Shown here: piece by piece, positions 8,131-15,749 of the stretch
Layout: every line of letters starts with the position of its first letter
How positions within the stretch are numbered: position 1 is the first letter of the stretch
DNA from: Limiplasma sp045540635
GTDB lineage: Bacteria; Bacillota; Clostridia; Christensenellales; Aristaeellaceae
Direction: 5' to 3'
NCBI GenBank assembly: GCA_045540635.1
Contig: JAZQHO010000107.1
Coordinates: 1-39,089 of the forward strand
Length of the DNA stretch: 39,089 nucleotides
Position numbers and translations under genes: made by a program
The notes under the pieces: generated by a model
Told to the model about the DNA's origin: nothing
What the model saw: the letters and a program-made list of their open reading frames with translations, nothing else
Database searches by the model: none

Positions 8131-8892
8131 TTACTGCAGCAGATCGCTCACCCATGCGGCAAGCGTAGCATGCGCAGCATTCCAATCCTTTTGGGGATCC
8201 TTCAATACAAAGCTGCATACAGGAAGCTTCGAAAGGATCCGAAGCTCACGCTCCTGCCGCTCTTCAAGACAGCGGATATAGCCTTCGAACCCTGCTGCGC
8301 CAATGCTTCTGCCATAAGCCCCATCTGTATGGTACGGGATCACTGCATCCAGCCATCCGGGTCTTTCGCCGGCAGCCTTATGGACAGAAGTAGCGATATC
8401 GTTGTTATGCAGATAGATGACCACCGGCTCGAGAGGCAGGATCACATCCGTGATGGTTGCGATGTGTGATGCAGAGACCGTCTCTTCAAAGCCAAAGCGC
8501 ATCATGGTCTCGCACATTGGATTTTGCAGAAGTACACAGTTGAATACATAGCGTGTATCCGGTTGTGCAGCGGTCACGAACTGCCGCCATTTATCAAGCA
8601 TAAGAGGCTGTTCCTCCTGCCATGGCAATCCATCATAGATTTTATAGGGCAACAGCTTCTCAAAGGCTTCGCCGTGGTAATCCGAAAGCGGTACCACACG
8701 GCGTTCCTCCCCTGCCGCGCCCGCCGGAGCCAGCGCATGAAACTCATAATCCGCGGGGTGGTCGCCGGTACCTTCATCTACGAAGGCAACTTTGCCATAA
8801 GACTCAAGGAGCCTCGCCGTGCAGGCGGATATGCTGCTCTTGCCGGATGCGGGTAAACCTTCAACAACAAACAAGCGATGCTTCAAAAACAT
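8131..8892 (-). CDS. P-loop kinase-like protein
   Basis: A 253-residue cytoplasmic protein with a Walker A motif near the N-terminus (VEGLPASGKSS, about residues 9-19) preceded by a beta strand, as in thymidylate and deoxynucleoside kinases and related small-molecule kinases. An acidic VFVDEG-type segment follows strand 2 (AFVDEGTGDHP). The rest contains helices with Trp and Leu but no motif that fixes a substrate. It resembles uncharacterised AAA/thymidylate-kinase-like proteins of Bacillota; a phosphoryl transfer role is likely, the acceptor unknown. It starts 23 bases after the stop of the HD-domain gene, so the two form an operon. The start codon follows AAAGGAATGA, the same arrangement seen before the NAGPA gene. 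Confidence 0.65.
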   Translation of the reverse strand: MFLKHRLFVVEGLPASGKSSISACTARLLESYGKVAFVDEGTGDHPADYEFHALAPAGAAGEERRVVPLSDYHGEAFEKLLPYKIYDGLPWQEEQPLMLDKWRQFVTAAQPDTRYVFNCVLLQNPMCETMMRFGFEETVSASHIATITDVILPLEPVVIYLHNNDIATSVHKAAGERPGWLDAVIPYHTDGAYGRSIGAAGFEGYIRCLEERQERELRILSKLPVCSFVLKDPQKDWNAAHATLAAWVSDLLQ

Positions 8893-8915
8893 TCATTCCT
8901 TTTTGCACCGCAGGC

Positions 8916-9500
8916 TCAGAGGGCAGCCATCTGCTGCTGAACGCTTTCCTCGCAGGAACGCATGGCAAGGATGGTCTTTTCAAAAAGCTCCGGAAGCTCC
9001 CAGCCCAGCATTTCGGCACCCTGCGAGATCACGTCGCGCGAGCAGCCTGCGGCAAATTTTTTATCTTTGAATTTTTTCTTGATGCTGGAAACCTCCATAT
9101 CCATTACGCTCTTGCTGGGGCGCATCAGCGCTGCCGCACCGATCAGGCCGGTGAGCTCATCGGCAGCAAAAAGTACCTTTTCCATCTGATGCACGGGCTC
9201 AACATCGCAGCAAAGACCGTAGCCGTGTGAGCAGATGGCATGGATCATTTCTTCACCGACCCCGGCTTCCCGCAGAAGCACAGGCGCTTTCTTGCAATGT
9301 TCATCAGGCCAATTCTCAAAATCGATATCGTGCAGCAGGCCAACAGTCGCCCAGAAGTCTGCTTCCTCTCCGTAGCCCAGCTCATTGGCATACCAACGCA
9401 TGGTGCCTTCTACCGTAAGCGCATGTTGAATATGAAAGGTTTCCTTGTTGTACTTGCACAGCAGCTCAAAAGCCTGCTTGCGCTCCATGATATTCTCCAT
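8916..9500 (-). CDS. HD domain-containing hydrolase
   Basis: A 194-residue protein of the HD phosphohydrolase superfamily. The metal ligands are visible: a histidine in the first helix region (HIQHAL), the doublet in GLLHDIDFE (about residues 55-63), and a later His-Gly (ICSHGYG) followed by an Asp in VLFAADELTGLI. Similar short HD proteins of Bacillota are annotated as hydrolases of unknown substrate; nucleotide hydrolysis is the usual guess. AGGGGGAG sits six bases upstream of the ATG at 9500, favouring it over the ATG four codons later. It has its own promoter at 9531-9559 and is followed by the kinase-like gene. Pairing an HD phosphohydrolase with a kinase-like P-loop protein hints at nucleotide or small-phosphate metabolism, but that is inference. 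Confidence 0.8.
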   Translation of the reverse strand: MENIMERKQAFELLCKYNKETFHIQHALTVEGTMRWYANELGYGEEADFWATVGLLHDIDFENWPDEHCKKAPVLLREAGVGEEMIHAICSHGYGLCCDVEPVHQMEKVLFAADELTGLIGAAALMRPSKSVMDMEVSSIKKKFKDKKFAAGCSRDVISQGAEMLGWELPELFEKTILAMRSCEESVQQQMAAL

Positions 9501-9530
9501 TGTAAACTCCCCCTTTCAAATGCTGCCTCT

Positions 9531-9559
9531 ATCATAGCACCGGCAAAGCCATCTGGCAA
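9531..9559 (-). promoter_or_regulatory. Promoter of the HD hydrolase/kinase operon
   Basis: Minus strand TTGCCA (9559-9554) and TATGAT (9536-9531) with a 17-base spacer, about 30 bases before the start codon. It begins immediately after the T-run of the uronate operon terminator. Confidence 0.65.
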
Positions 9560-9597
9560 GAAAAAACGAGCCCGTTGCATTGCTGCAACGGGCTCGT
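9560..9597 (-). terminator. Rho-independent terminator of the uronate operon
   Basis: A perfect 14-base-pair stem (9566-9579 with 9584-9597, loop TTGC) followed on the minus strand by six T residues. It lies 13 bases after the stop of the last gene of the uxaB operon. Confidence 0.92.
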
Positions 9598-9610
9598 GGT
9601 CTAAACCCAA

Positions 9611-10402
9611 TTACGGCTGCTTGCCGATGTAGGCAAGGATACCGCCGTCCACATACAGGATGTGGCCGTTGACAAAGTTGGAGGCATCAGAAGCCAGGAA
9701 AACAGCAGGGCCTACCAGTTCCTCCGGCTTGCCCCAACGACCCGCAGGGGTCTTGGCTACAATGAAGGAATCGAAAGGATGACGGCTGCCATCAGCCTGA
9801 CGCTCGCGCAGCGGAGCGGTCTGAGGCGTTTCGATATAGCCGGGGCCGATACCGTTGCACTGGATGTTCTGTTCGCCGTACTCGGAGCAGATATTGCGGG
9901 TGAGCATCTTGAGGCCGCCCTTGGCAGCAGCGTAAGCGCTCACGGTCTCGCGGCCCAGCTCGGACATCATGGAGCAGATGTTGATGATCTTGCCGTGACC
10001 CTTCTTGATCATGGAAGGAATGCAGGCCTTGGACATGATGAAGGGAGCGTTCAGGTCAACATCGATCACCTTGCGGAAATCTTCAGCGCTCATCTCGCAC
10101 ATGGGAATGCGCTTGATGATACCGGCGTTGTTGACCAGAATATCAATGATGCCGACTTCCTTTTCGATGATGGCGATCATCTCCTGCACAGCAGGCTCAT
10201 TGGTAACATCGCACACATAGCCATGAGCCTTGATGCCCTTTTCTTCATAGGCAGCCAGACCTCGGTTGACCAGATCTTGATTGATATCGTTGAAAACGAT
10301 AGTAGCACCGGCCTGAGCGAGACCCTCGGCAATGGCAAAGCCGATACCGTAGCTGCCGCCGGTAACGAGAGCGATCTTGCCCTCAAGAGAGAACATATTC
10401 AT
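9611..10402 (-). CDS. SDR dehydrogenase, gluconate 5-dehydrogenase/KduD/DhuD type
   Basis: A 263-residue short-chain dehydrogenase. The cofactor motif is VTGGSYGIGFA near residue 12, followed by NNAG and the catalytic Ser, Tyr-x-x-x-Lys (YAAAKGG). The sequence closely fits the group annotated as gluconate 5-dehydrogenase in Bacillota and Bacteroidota (ending DGGILAYIGKQP), which overlaps in function with KduD and DhuD. These interconvert 2-keto-3-deoxygluconate and its 2,5-diketo form, or 5-ketogluconate and gluconate. As the last gene of the uronate operon, the likely job is feeding unsaturated-uronate products into KDG. The start at 10402 is fixed by AGGAGGG seven bases upstream, which lies inside a longer frame beginning at 10420. 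Exact substrate is unproven. Confidence 0.85.
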   Translation of the reverse strand: MNMFSLEGKIALVTGGSYGIGFAIAEGLAQAGATIVFNDINQDLVNRGLAAYEEKGIKAHGYVCDVTNEPAVQEMIAIIEKEVGIIDILVNNAGIIKRIPMCEMSAEDFRKVIDVDLNAPFIMSKACIPSMIKKGHGKIINICSMMSELGRETVSAYAAAKGGLKMLTRNICSEYGEQNIQCNGIGPGYIETPQTAPLRERQADGSRHPFDSFIVAKTPAGRWGKPEELVGPAVFLASDASNFVNGHILYVDGGILAYIGKQP

Positions 10403-10429
10403 GGGTATACCCTCCTGCATATGAAATGT

Positions 10430-11467
10430 TTAGCGCTGGACACGGCCGCTGCCGCTGCCCTTCATGAGGCTTTCAACCTCAGAAACGCTGACGCGGTTGT
10501 AGTCGCCGGGGATGGTGTGCTTGAGGCAGCTGGCAGCCACAGCATACTCCAGAGCAATCTTTTCATCATCGTAGTTGTTGAGACCGTAGATCAGACCGGC
10601 GCCAAAGCTGTCGCCGCCGCCAACGCGATCCACGATATCGGTGATGCGGTACTTGCGGGAGAGGAAAAAGTCCTTGCCGTTATAGAGGCAGGCGCTCCAG
10701 TCGTTATGGTTGGCACTCTTGCTCTCACGCAGGGTGATGGCAACGCGCTTGATGTTGGGATAGGTATCCATGGCCAGTTTTGCGATGGCCTTGTACTGCT
10801 CGATGTTCAGCTCGCCATCTTCCACAGCGCCGGCGCTCTCGGCCTTCAGCAGCAGGGACTTCTGGAAGTCCTCTTCGTTGGCGATAACGGTATCCACATA
10901 CTTGACCAGCTCGGTCATCACCTGATCGGCGGTCTTGCCGTACTTCCACAGGTTCTTACGGTAGTTGAGGTCGCAGCTCACATGCAGACCCATTTCCTTG
11001 GCGGTCTTAGCGGCCTCCAGGCTCAGCTCGGCAGCGCCTTCGCTGATGGCGGGAGTGATACCGGTGAGATGGAACCAGGTAGCGCCTTCGAAGGCCTTCT
11101 TCCAATCGATATCGCCGGGCTTGGCTTCGCAGATGGCGGAACCGGCACGGTCGTAGATGACCTTGCTGGGACGCTGCACAGCGCCGGTCTCCAGATAGTA
11201 AATGCCCATACGGCCATCCTTGCGGACGATGTTGCTCACATCCACGCCAAAGCCGCGCAGCTCACGCAGGCAGGCGGTGCCGATATCATTGCTGGGCAGA
11301 ACGGTTACAAAAGCGGTCTCCATGCCGTAGTTGGCAAGAGAAACACTCACATTGGCCTCGCCGCCGCCAAAGGTGGCTTCGAGGGTGGGAGACTGGAAGA
11401 AGCGCTCGTAAGCGGGGCTCTTGAGGCGGAGCATAATCTCACCGAAGGTAACAACTTTCTTGCTCAT
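10430..11467 (-). CDS. kdgK: 2-dehydro-3-deoxygluconokinase (PfkB family)
   Basis: A 345-residue PfkB-family sugar kinase that phosphorylates 2-keto-3-deoxygluconate to KDPG in the cytoplasm. The N-terminal signature MSKKVVTFGEIMLRLKSP and the GGGEANVSVSLANYG substrate loop match KdgK-type kinases. The C-terminal PfkB signature DRVGGGDSFGAGLIYG (around residues 250-265) carries the catalytic Asp and anion hole. A GGAG element lies about ten bases upstream of the start. It is the fourth gene of the uronate operon, after the KDPG aldolase, so its substrate and product fit the neighbours. The substrate is assigned from context plus family. Confidence 0.92.
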   Translation of the reverse strand: MSKKVVTFGEIMLRLKSPAYERFFQSPTLEATFGGGEANVSVSLANYGMETAFVTVLPSNDIGTACLRELRGFGVDVSNIVRKDGRMGIYYLETGAVQRPSKVIYDRAGSAICEAKPGDIDWKKAFEGATWFHLTGITPAISEGAAELSLEAAKTAKEMGLHVSCDLNYRKNLWKYGKTADQVMTELVKYVDTVIANEEDFQKSLLLKAESAGAVEDGELNIEQYKAIAKLAMDTYPNIKRVAITLRESKSANHNDWSACLYNGKDFFLSRKYRITDIVDRVGGGDSFGAGLIYGLNNYDDEKIALEYAVAASCLKHTIPGDYNRVSVSEVESLMKGSGSGRVQR

Positions 11468-11516
11468 GGCTTAGGTTCTCCTTTACGTATATGATAAGTG
11501 TTTGGATGAGCGGAAA

Positions 11517-12473
11517 TTACTTCTGCAGCAGGTGGAAGGCGAAACCGGCGATATCGTCCTTGAGGTAGATGGCGCGCAGCTTGCCATCCTTGATGATGGC
11601 GCTGTCATCATCAAAGACGAAGCCGCGGCGCTCCAGATGCCAGCGGGCACGCTTGATGTTGTTGCAGGCGATAGCGAAGTGGCCGTTCTTGCCGCGGAAG
11701 GGTACCTTCATCACTTCGAAGGCGTTGTCTACGAAGATGGCATTCTTGTGGTCATCCAGCGGCCAACCCAGCAGCTTGGCGATCATTTCGGCATCCTTCT
11801 TGGCGGTTTCGGGGTCGCCGCTGTTGATGCCAACATGGCGCAGTTCCAGACCCAGCATGGTGTTGACAGCAGTACGGGTCAGGTTTTCGATGCGGGCCCA
11901 GTCCTTGTTGGCAACGGCATCGGCGGGAACCATCCAGCTGCCGCCACAAGCCACGATCTTGGGGAAGGACAGGTAATCGTTGATATTCTTTTCGGTAATG
12001 CCGCCGGTGGGCAGGAAGGTGACAGCACCGTAGGGAGCCGCCATGGCCTTGATCAGGGGCAGGCCGCCCAGCGCTTCGGCGGGGAAGAACTTAACGGTCT
12101 TGAGACCCTCTTCCAGAGCCACTTCCACATCGCTGGGATTGGCGCAGCCGGGAACGATGGCAACGCCCTTTTCGCGGCAGTAGCGCACGATGTCGCGGTT
12201 GAGGCCCGGAGAAACAATGTAGGTAGCACCGGCAGCAACGGCACGGTCTACCTGATCGCGGGTAAGCACGGTGCCAGCGCCAAGGATGACCTCGGGCAGT
12301 TCTTCATGCACACGGCGAATCGCCTCCTCGGCAGCATCGGAGCGGAAGGTGATCTCCGCAACCGGCAGACCGCCGTCGCAAAGCGCTTTGCAAAGAGGTA
12401 CTGCATCCGCAGCGTCTTCTACCTTGATAACGGGAACGATGCCAGCAAGAGAGAGTTTTTCGATCATGTCCAT
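11517..12473 (-). CDS. eda: KHG/KDPG aldolase fused to a VOC (glyoxalase-like) domain
   Basis: A 318-residue protein with two domains. Residues 1-200 are the class I KDPG/KHG aldolase that splits KDPG to pyruvate and glyceraldehyde-3-phosphate: VAEITFRSDAA contains the catalytic Glu, GAGTVLT and the Schiff-base Lys region TVKFFPAEALGG are intact, and PTGGI closes the barrel. After a short linker, residues about 212-318 form a vicinal-oxygen-chelate domain (ELRHVGINSGD, then GHFAIACNNIKRA and DIAGFAFHLLQK). The usual Eda is about 210 residues, so the tail is an added domain. Its role is unknown; binding or handling a sugar-acid or dicarbonyl is possible. I took the ATG at 12473, preceded by AAAGGACGG; an ATG at 12506 would add eleven atypical residues. 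Confidence 0.88.
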   Translation of the reverse strand: MDMIEKLSLAGIVPVIKVEDAADAVPLCKALCDGGLPVAEITFRSDAAEEAIRRVHEELPEVILGAGTVLTRDQVDRAVAAGATYIVSPGLNRDIVRYCREKGVAIVPGCANPSDVEVALEEGLKTVKFFPAEALGGLPLIKAMAAPYGAVTFLPTGGITEKNINDYLSFPKIVACGGSWMVPADAVANKDWARIENLTRTAVNTMLGLELRHVGINSGDPETAKKDAEMIAKLLGWPLDDHKNAIFVDNAFEVMKVPFRGKNGHFAIACNNIKRARWHLERRGFVFDDDSAIIKDGKLRAIYLKDDIAGFAFHLLQK

Positions 12474-12530
12474 GGTTCTTCCGTCCTTTCGTTTCGTTGG
12501 ATCCATAAGTAATGAGGTATCGCTTCGGCA

Positions 12531-14012
12531 TTACAGGGTAACGCCGGTTTTGAAGATAGCCATATCGTGGTAGCCGCTTATTTCGCTGAGCACCAGCTCG
12601 CCGCCTGCGATGGCAAGCACCTTATCCATCAGCGCTTCTGCCAATTGTGGCAGCTCCTGTCCGGTAAGCAGCGTACCGGTGTTGAAATCGATCCAGTTGC
12701 GCTTCTTTTCGGCAAGAGGTGTATTGGAAGAGATCTTGACCGTAGGCACCGGCGATGCAAAGGGCGTGCCGCGACCGGTGGAGAACAGCACGATCTGTGC
12801 ACCGGCGGCTGCCAGAGCAGTGGCGGCTACCAAATCGTTTCCGGGTGCGGACAGCAGATTAAGACCCTGCGTTTTAATGCGCTCACCGTAGGAAAGAACA
12901 TCCTTGACGGGAGCAAAGCCGCTTTTCTGGGTGCAGCCAAGCGCCTTGTCCTCCAGCGTGCTGATGCCGCCTGCCTTGTTGCCGGGCGAAGGATTCTCGT
13001 AAATGGTCTGATGGTTCTCCTCAAAGTATCGCTTGAAATCATTGATGAGGGAAACCGTCTTGTTGAAGGTTTCTTCGGTTTCACAGCGATCCATCAGAAT
13101 GGTTTCGGCACCGAACATCTCCGGCACTTCCGTCAGGATGGTACTGCCGCCCTGTGCAATGAGCAGATCGGAGAAACCGCCGATGACGGGGTTAGCTGTA
13201 ATGCCGCTAAAGCCATCCGAGCCGCCGCACTTGAGACCCACCACCAGTTTGGAGGCGGAGCAGGGAACACGGATATCGCTACGCATCTCATCGGCAATGG
13301 CGGTAAGCAGTTCCATGCCGGTTGCCAGCTCGTCCTCCACCTGCTGGCAGACAAGGAAACGTACACGCTTGTCATCAATATTCGACATGCGCTTACGGAT
13401 CTCCTCCACGCCGCTGTTTTCACAGCCGAGACCCAGCACCAGCACGCCACCTGCATTGGGGTGCTGGGCAAGGTCTGCCAATACATCACGGGTGTGTTCC
13501 TGATCGTCGCCCATCTGGGAGCAGCCGTAGGGATGCGTGAAGGCGTGCACAGCCTCAACGCCGCCGCCTATCAGCACCTGTGCCTGCTTCTCCAGTGCTT
13601 TGGCGATACCGGATACACATCCGACAGTGGGCAGGATCCACAGCTCGTTCCGGACACCCACGTTGCCATTGGCACGCAGATAGCCGGGAAAATACTTTTC
13701 TTCTGCGGGCAGAAGGGGCTTGCCGCAGGGATGCCATTCGTAGCTGAGCTCGCCGGAGAGCAGCGTGTGCAGATTCTGCACATGCACATGTTCGCCGGCA
13801 GCAATATCACACTTGGCTTCGCCGATGGGATAGCCGTATTTAACGATCGTCTCACCGGCCGCAATGGGCTTGAGCGCCATCTTGTGTCCGGCGGGCACAG
13901 GGGTTTTGGCAGTGTAAGCAGTGCCTTCCACTTCAACGGTCTCCCCCGCTTCCAGCGCACGCAGTGCAACAGCTACATTATCCGCAGGGGTGATTTTTAG
14001 CATTGCTCGCAT
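12531..14012 (-). CDS. uxaA: Altronate dehydratase
   Basis: A 493-residue UxaA/GarD-family dehydratase that converts D-altronate to 2-keto-3-deoxygluconate. The N-terminal SAF-like domain (about residues 12-90) has VKYGYPIGEAKCDIAAGEHV. The large C-terminal domain carries GYLRANGNVGVRN, HPYGCSQMGDD and GLKCGGSDGFSGITANP, conserved in the family and including cysteines likely to bind the required iron. Full length for the family. Its ribosome site (GGAGG, seven bases upstream of the ATG at 14012) lies inside the last codons of uxaB, so the two are translationally coupled. A second in-frame ATG three codons downstream is less well placed. Confidence 0.95.
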   Translation of the reverse strand: MRAMLKITPADNVAVALRALEAGETVEVEGTAYTAKTPVPAGHKMALKPIAAGETIVKYGYPIGEAKCDIAAGEHVHVQNLHTLLSGELSYEWHPCGKPLLPAEEKYFPGYLRANGNVGVRNELWILPTVGCVSGIAKALEKQAQVLIGGGVEAVHAFTHPYGCSQMGDDQEHTRDVLADLAQHPNAGGVLVLGLGCENSGVEEIRKRMSNIDDKRVRFLVCQQVEDELATGMELLTAIADEMRSDIRVPCSASKLVVGLKCGGSDGFSGITANPVIGGFSDLLIAQGGSTILTEVPEMFGAETILMDRCETEETFNKTVSLINDFKRYFEENHQTIYENPSPGNKAGGISTLEDKALGCTQKSGFAPVKDVLSYGERIKTQGLNLLSAPGNDLVAATALAAAGAQIVLFSTGRGTPFASPVPTVKISSNTPLAEKKRNWIDFNTGTLLTGQELPQLAEALMDKVLAIAGGELVLSEISGYHDMAIFKTGVTL

Positions 14013-14015
14013 ATT

Positions 14016-15482
14016 TCAGCCTCCAAAGCGTTCGCTCATAACAGCGTTCATACCGCGGCTCAGAATGGCCTGATAGCTTTCTGCAACGCTGTCGGCAAGG
14101 CCCGGGATCAGGGTCAGATCCTGGCCAAAGAAAGTTTCATTGGAGAGGAAAGCGCGTACCGTATCGGCGGGTGCAGCATCGTTGTTGGCTGCGAAGAACT
14201 GCAGCACAGCCGCATCATCCTGCAGGGTATATGCTTCGCCGTGACGCTTGCAGACCAGCTTGCCATCCACGATTTCGCCGCCATGGTACAGAGCCATCAG
14301 AGAAGCCAGAGAGAAGGTGAGGCGTGCGGGCAGTTCACCGGTCTTTTCCACATACCCCAGAAGGCTGGGCATGCAGCGCGCACGCCACTTGCTGACGCTG
14401 TTGAGGCAGATGGAAAGCAGCGCATGCTTGATGTAAGGATTCTCAAAACGACCGGTAACTGCCTCGGCAAAGGCCATCAGGTCTTCGCGGGGCAGAGAAA
14501 GGGTGGGGATCACCTCGTCGTAGAGGGTCTTTTGCATAAAGTTCTTGATCATGGGATCGTGCATGGCATCGAGCACATAATCGTAACCACATTGGAATGC
14601 CATGGGTACGAAAGAAGTATGTGCACCGTTCAGAATGCGTACCTTGCGCTGCTTGTAAGGCTTCTGATTATCGGTATAGATCACCGGCAGACCGCAGGCG
14701 GGCAGCGGCAGTTCTTCGGACAGATCTCTGGGGGATTCGATGACCCACAGGGCAAAAGGCTCACCTGTGACCAGCAGACGGTCCTCATAGCCCAACTTCT
14801 CCCAGATGGCTTCCACCTCGTCGCGGGGGTAGCCGGTAACGATGCGGTCTACCAGCGTGGAGGTGAATACGCAGGCTTCATCCAGCCAGTTTTCGAAACG
14901 TTCGCCCAGCTCCCAAAGCTTCGCAAGTGCCTTTACGCAACGCTTGAGCTCGATGCCGTTGTCGTCGATCAGCTCAACAGGCAGAATGACCAGTCCCTTA
15001 TCGTTGGCATAACCGAAAGCCTCGGCGCGTTCAAAGAGGAGCTTACACAGCTTGCCGGGGTAGGACTTGGGCGGGCAGAGCTGAAAGCTGTCGCTTTCGT
15101 CCAGTACGATACCGGCCTCGGTCGTATTGCTTACGATGTAGCGCAGCGTTTCTTCTTTAGCATAAGCTGCGTACTTCTCGTACTCACCGTAGGCATCCAC
15201 AGCATCCGTTACAGAAGTGATGAGACGGGTCTGCTCGGTAGGTGCGCCATCCACAAGACCGCGGAGCATAACGGTATAGCGGCAATCCTGCTCGTGGAAG
15301 CTATCCAGCGTACCGAAGGGAATGGGCTTTACAAGCACAATGCCTCCGGCAAAGTCGGTCTTTTCGTTGACGATGTCGAGCATGTAATCCACGAAGGCCC
15401 GCAAAAAGTTGCCTTCACCAAACTGCAGCACCTTTATGGGGAGCTTGCGGGTTTCCTGCCCATTGGCGTTCAGACGATCCAT
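14016..15482 (-). CDS. uxaB: Tagaturonate reductase (altronate oxidoreductase)
   Basis: A 488-residue polyol dehydrogenase of the mannitol dehydrogenase family that reduces tagaturonate to altronate with NADH. The N-terminal nucleotide-binding part starts VLQFGEGNFLRAFVDYML, the hallmark of UxaB/UxuB-type enzymes, and the C-terminal domain contains KVRILNGAHTSFVP, the conserved Lys-Asn-His region of the active site. I prefer UxaB over UxuB because it is followed directly by altronate dehydratase and matches the longer UxaB length and the DNQKPYKQRKVRILNGAH context. GGAGG precedes the ATG. It is the first gene of the five-gene uronate operon, with a promoter at 15561-15589 and an operator-like palindrome at 15532-15549. 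Confidence 0.93.
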   Translation of the reverse strand: MDRLNANGQETRKLPIKVLQFGEGNFLRAFVDYMLDIVNEKTDFAGGIVLVKPIPFGTLDSFHEQDCRYTVMLRGLVDGAPTEQTRLITSVTDAVDAYGEYEKYAAYAKEETLRYIVSNTTEAGIVLDESDSFQLCPPKSYPGKLCKLLFERAEAFGYANDKGLVILPVELIDDNGIELKRCVKALAKLWELGERFENWLDEACVFTSTLVDRIVTGYPRDEVEAIWEKLGYEDRLLVTGEPFALWVIESPRDLSEELPLPACGLPVIYTDNQKPYKQRKVRILNGAHTSFVPMAFQCGYDYVLDAMHDPMIKNFMQKTLYDEVIPTLSLPREDLMAFAEAVTGRFENPYIKHALLSICLNSVSKWRARCMPSLLGYVEKTGELPARLTFSLASLMALYHGGEIVDGKLVCKRHGEAYTLQDDAAVLQFFAANNDAAPADTVRAFLSNETFFGQDLTLIPGLADSVAESYQAILSRGMNAVMSERFGG

Positions 15483-15531
15483 GTTTCATCCCTCCGCTGT
15501 ATTTTCAGATTCCAAAGCCGTACCACGCAAC

Positions 15532-15549
15532 GATGTAAACAATTACATC
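15532..15549. promoter_or_regulatory. Operator-like palindrome for the uxaB operon
   Basis: GATGTAAACAATTACATC has perfect 7-base arms around a 4-base centre. It lies about 11 bases downstream of the uxaB -10 box, where repressor binding would block initiation or early elongation. The GTAA-3-TTTACAT pattern (minus-strand reading) recurs at 15709-15726 in the divergent lacI promoter. Confidence 0.65.
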
Positions 15550-15560
15550 AAATCATCTGT

Positions 15561-15589
15561 ATTCTATACCCAAACAAATGAAACGTCAA
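15561..15589 (-). promoter_or_regulatory. Promoter of the uxaB-uxaA-eda-kdgK-SDR operon
   Basis: Minus strand TTGACG (15589-15584), a 17-base spacer and TAGAAT (15566-15561). An overlapping TATAGA would give a shorter 15-base spacer and is less likely. Confidence 0.65.
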
Positions 15590-15665
15590 TCCGTTTTGCG
15601 GAATTGAATCGTTTTTGCACGTAATTGTCCATCTGTGAAAACGCGAAAAAATGTATGAAAAAGGA

Positions 15666-15694
15666 TTGCAAATAAAGAATGAAAGTTGTATAAT
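15666..15694 (+). promoter_or_regulatory. Promoter of the lacI-uxaC operon
   Basis: TTGCAA (15666-15671), a 17-base spacer and a perfect TATAAT (15689-15694), 55 bases before the lacI start. An operator-like site starts 14 bases after the -10 box. Confidence 0.75.
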
Positions 15695-15708
15695 CCAAAT
15701 GAGATGAA

Positions 15709-15726
15709 AGCGTAAGCATTTACATT
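15709..15726. promoter_or_regulatory. Operator-like site in the lacI-uxaC promoter
   Basis: AGCGTAAGCATTTACATT shares GTAA, a 3-base gap and TTTACAT with the uxaB-side palindrome at 15532-15549. An overlapping TGAAAGCGTAAGCA (15705-15718) matches 12 of 14 positions of the catabolite-response element consensus TGWAANCGNTNWCA, so CcpA could also bind here. Confidence 0.5.
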
Positions 15727-15749
15727 CCGAAAGGGAGACGCAAAATACC

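Noticed and set aside
9662..11494. 610-codon plus-strand frame opposite the SDR and kdgK genes
   Set aside because: Both minus-strand genes are certain from motifs. The antisense translation is Ala/Gly/His-rich without a recognisable fold. The similar frames at 12567-14000, 14241-15581 and 11502-12512 fail for the same reason.
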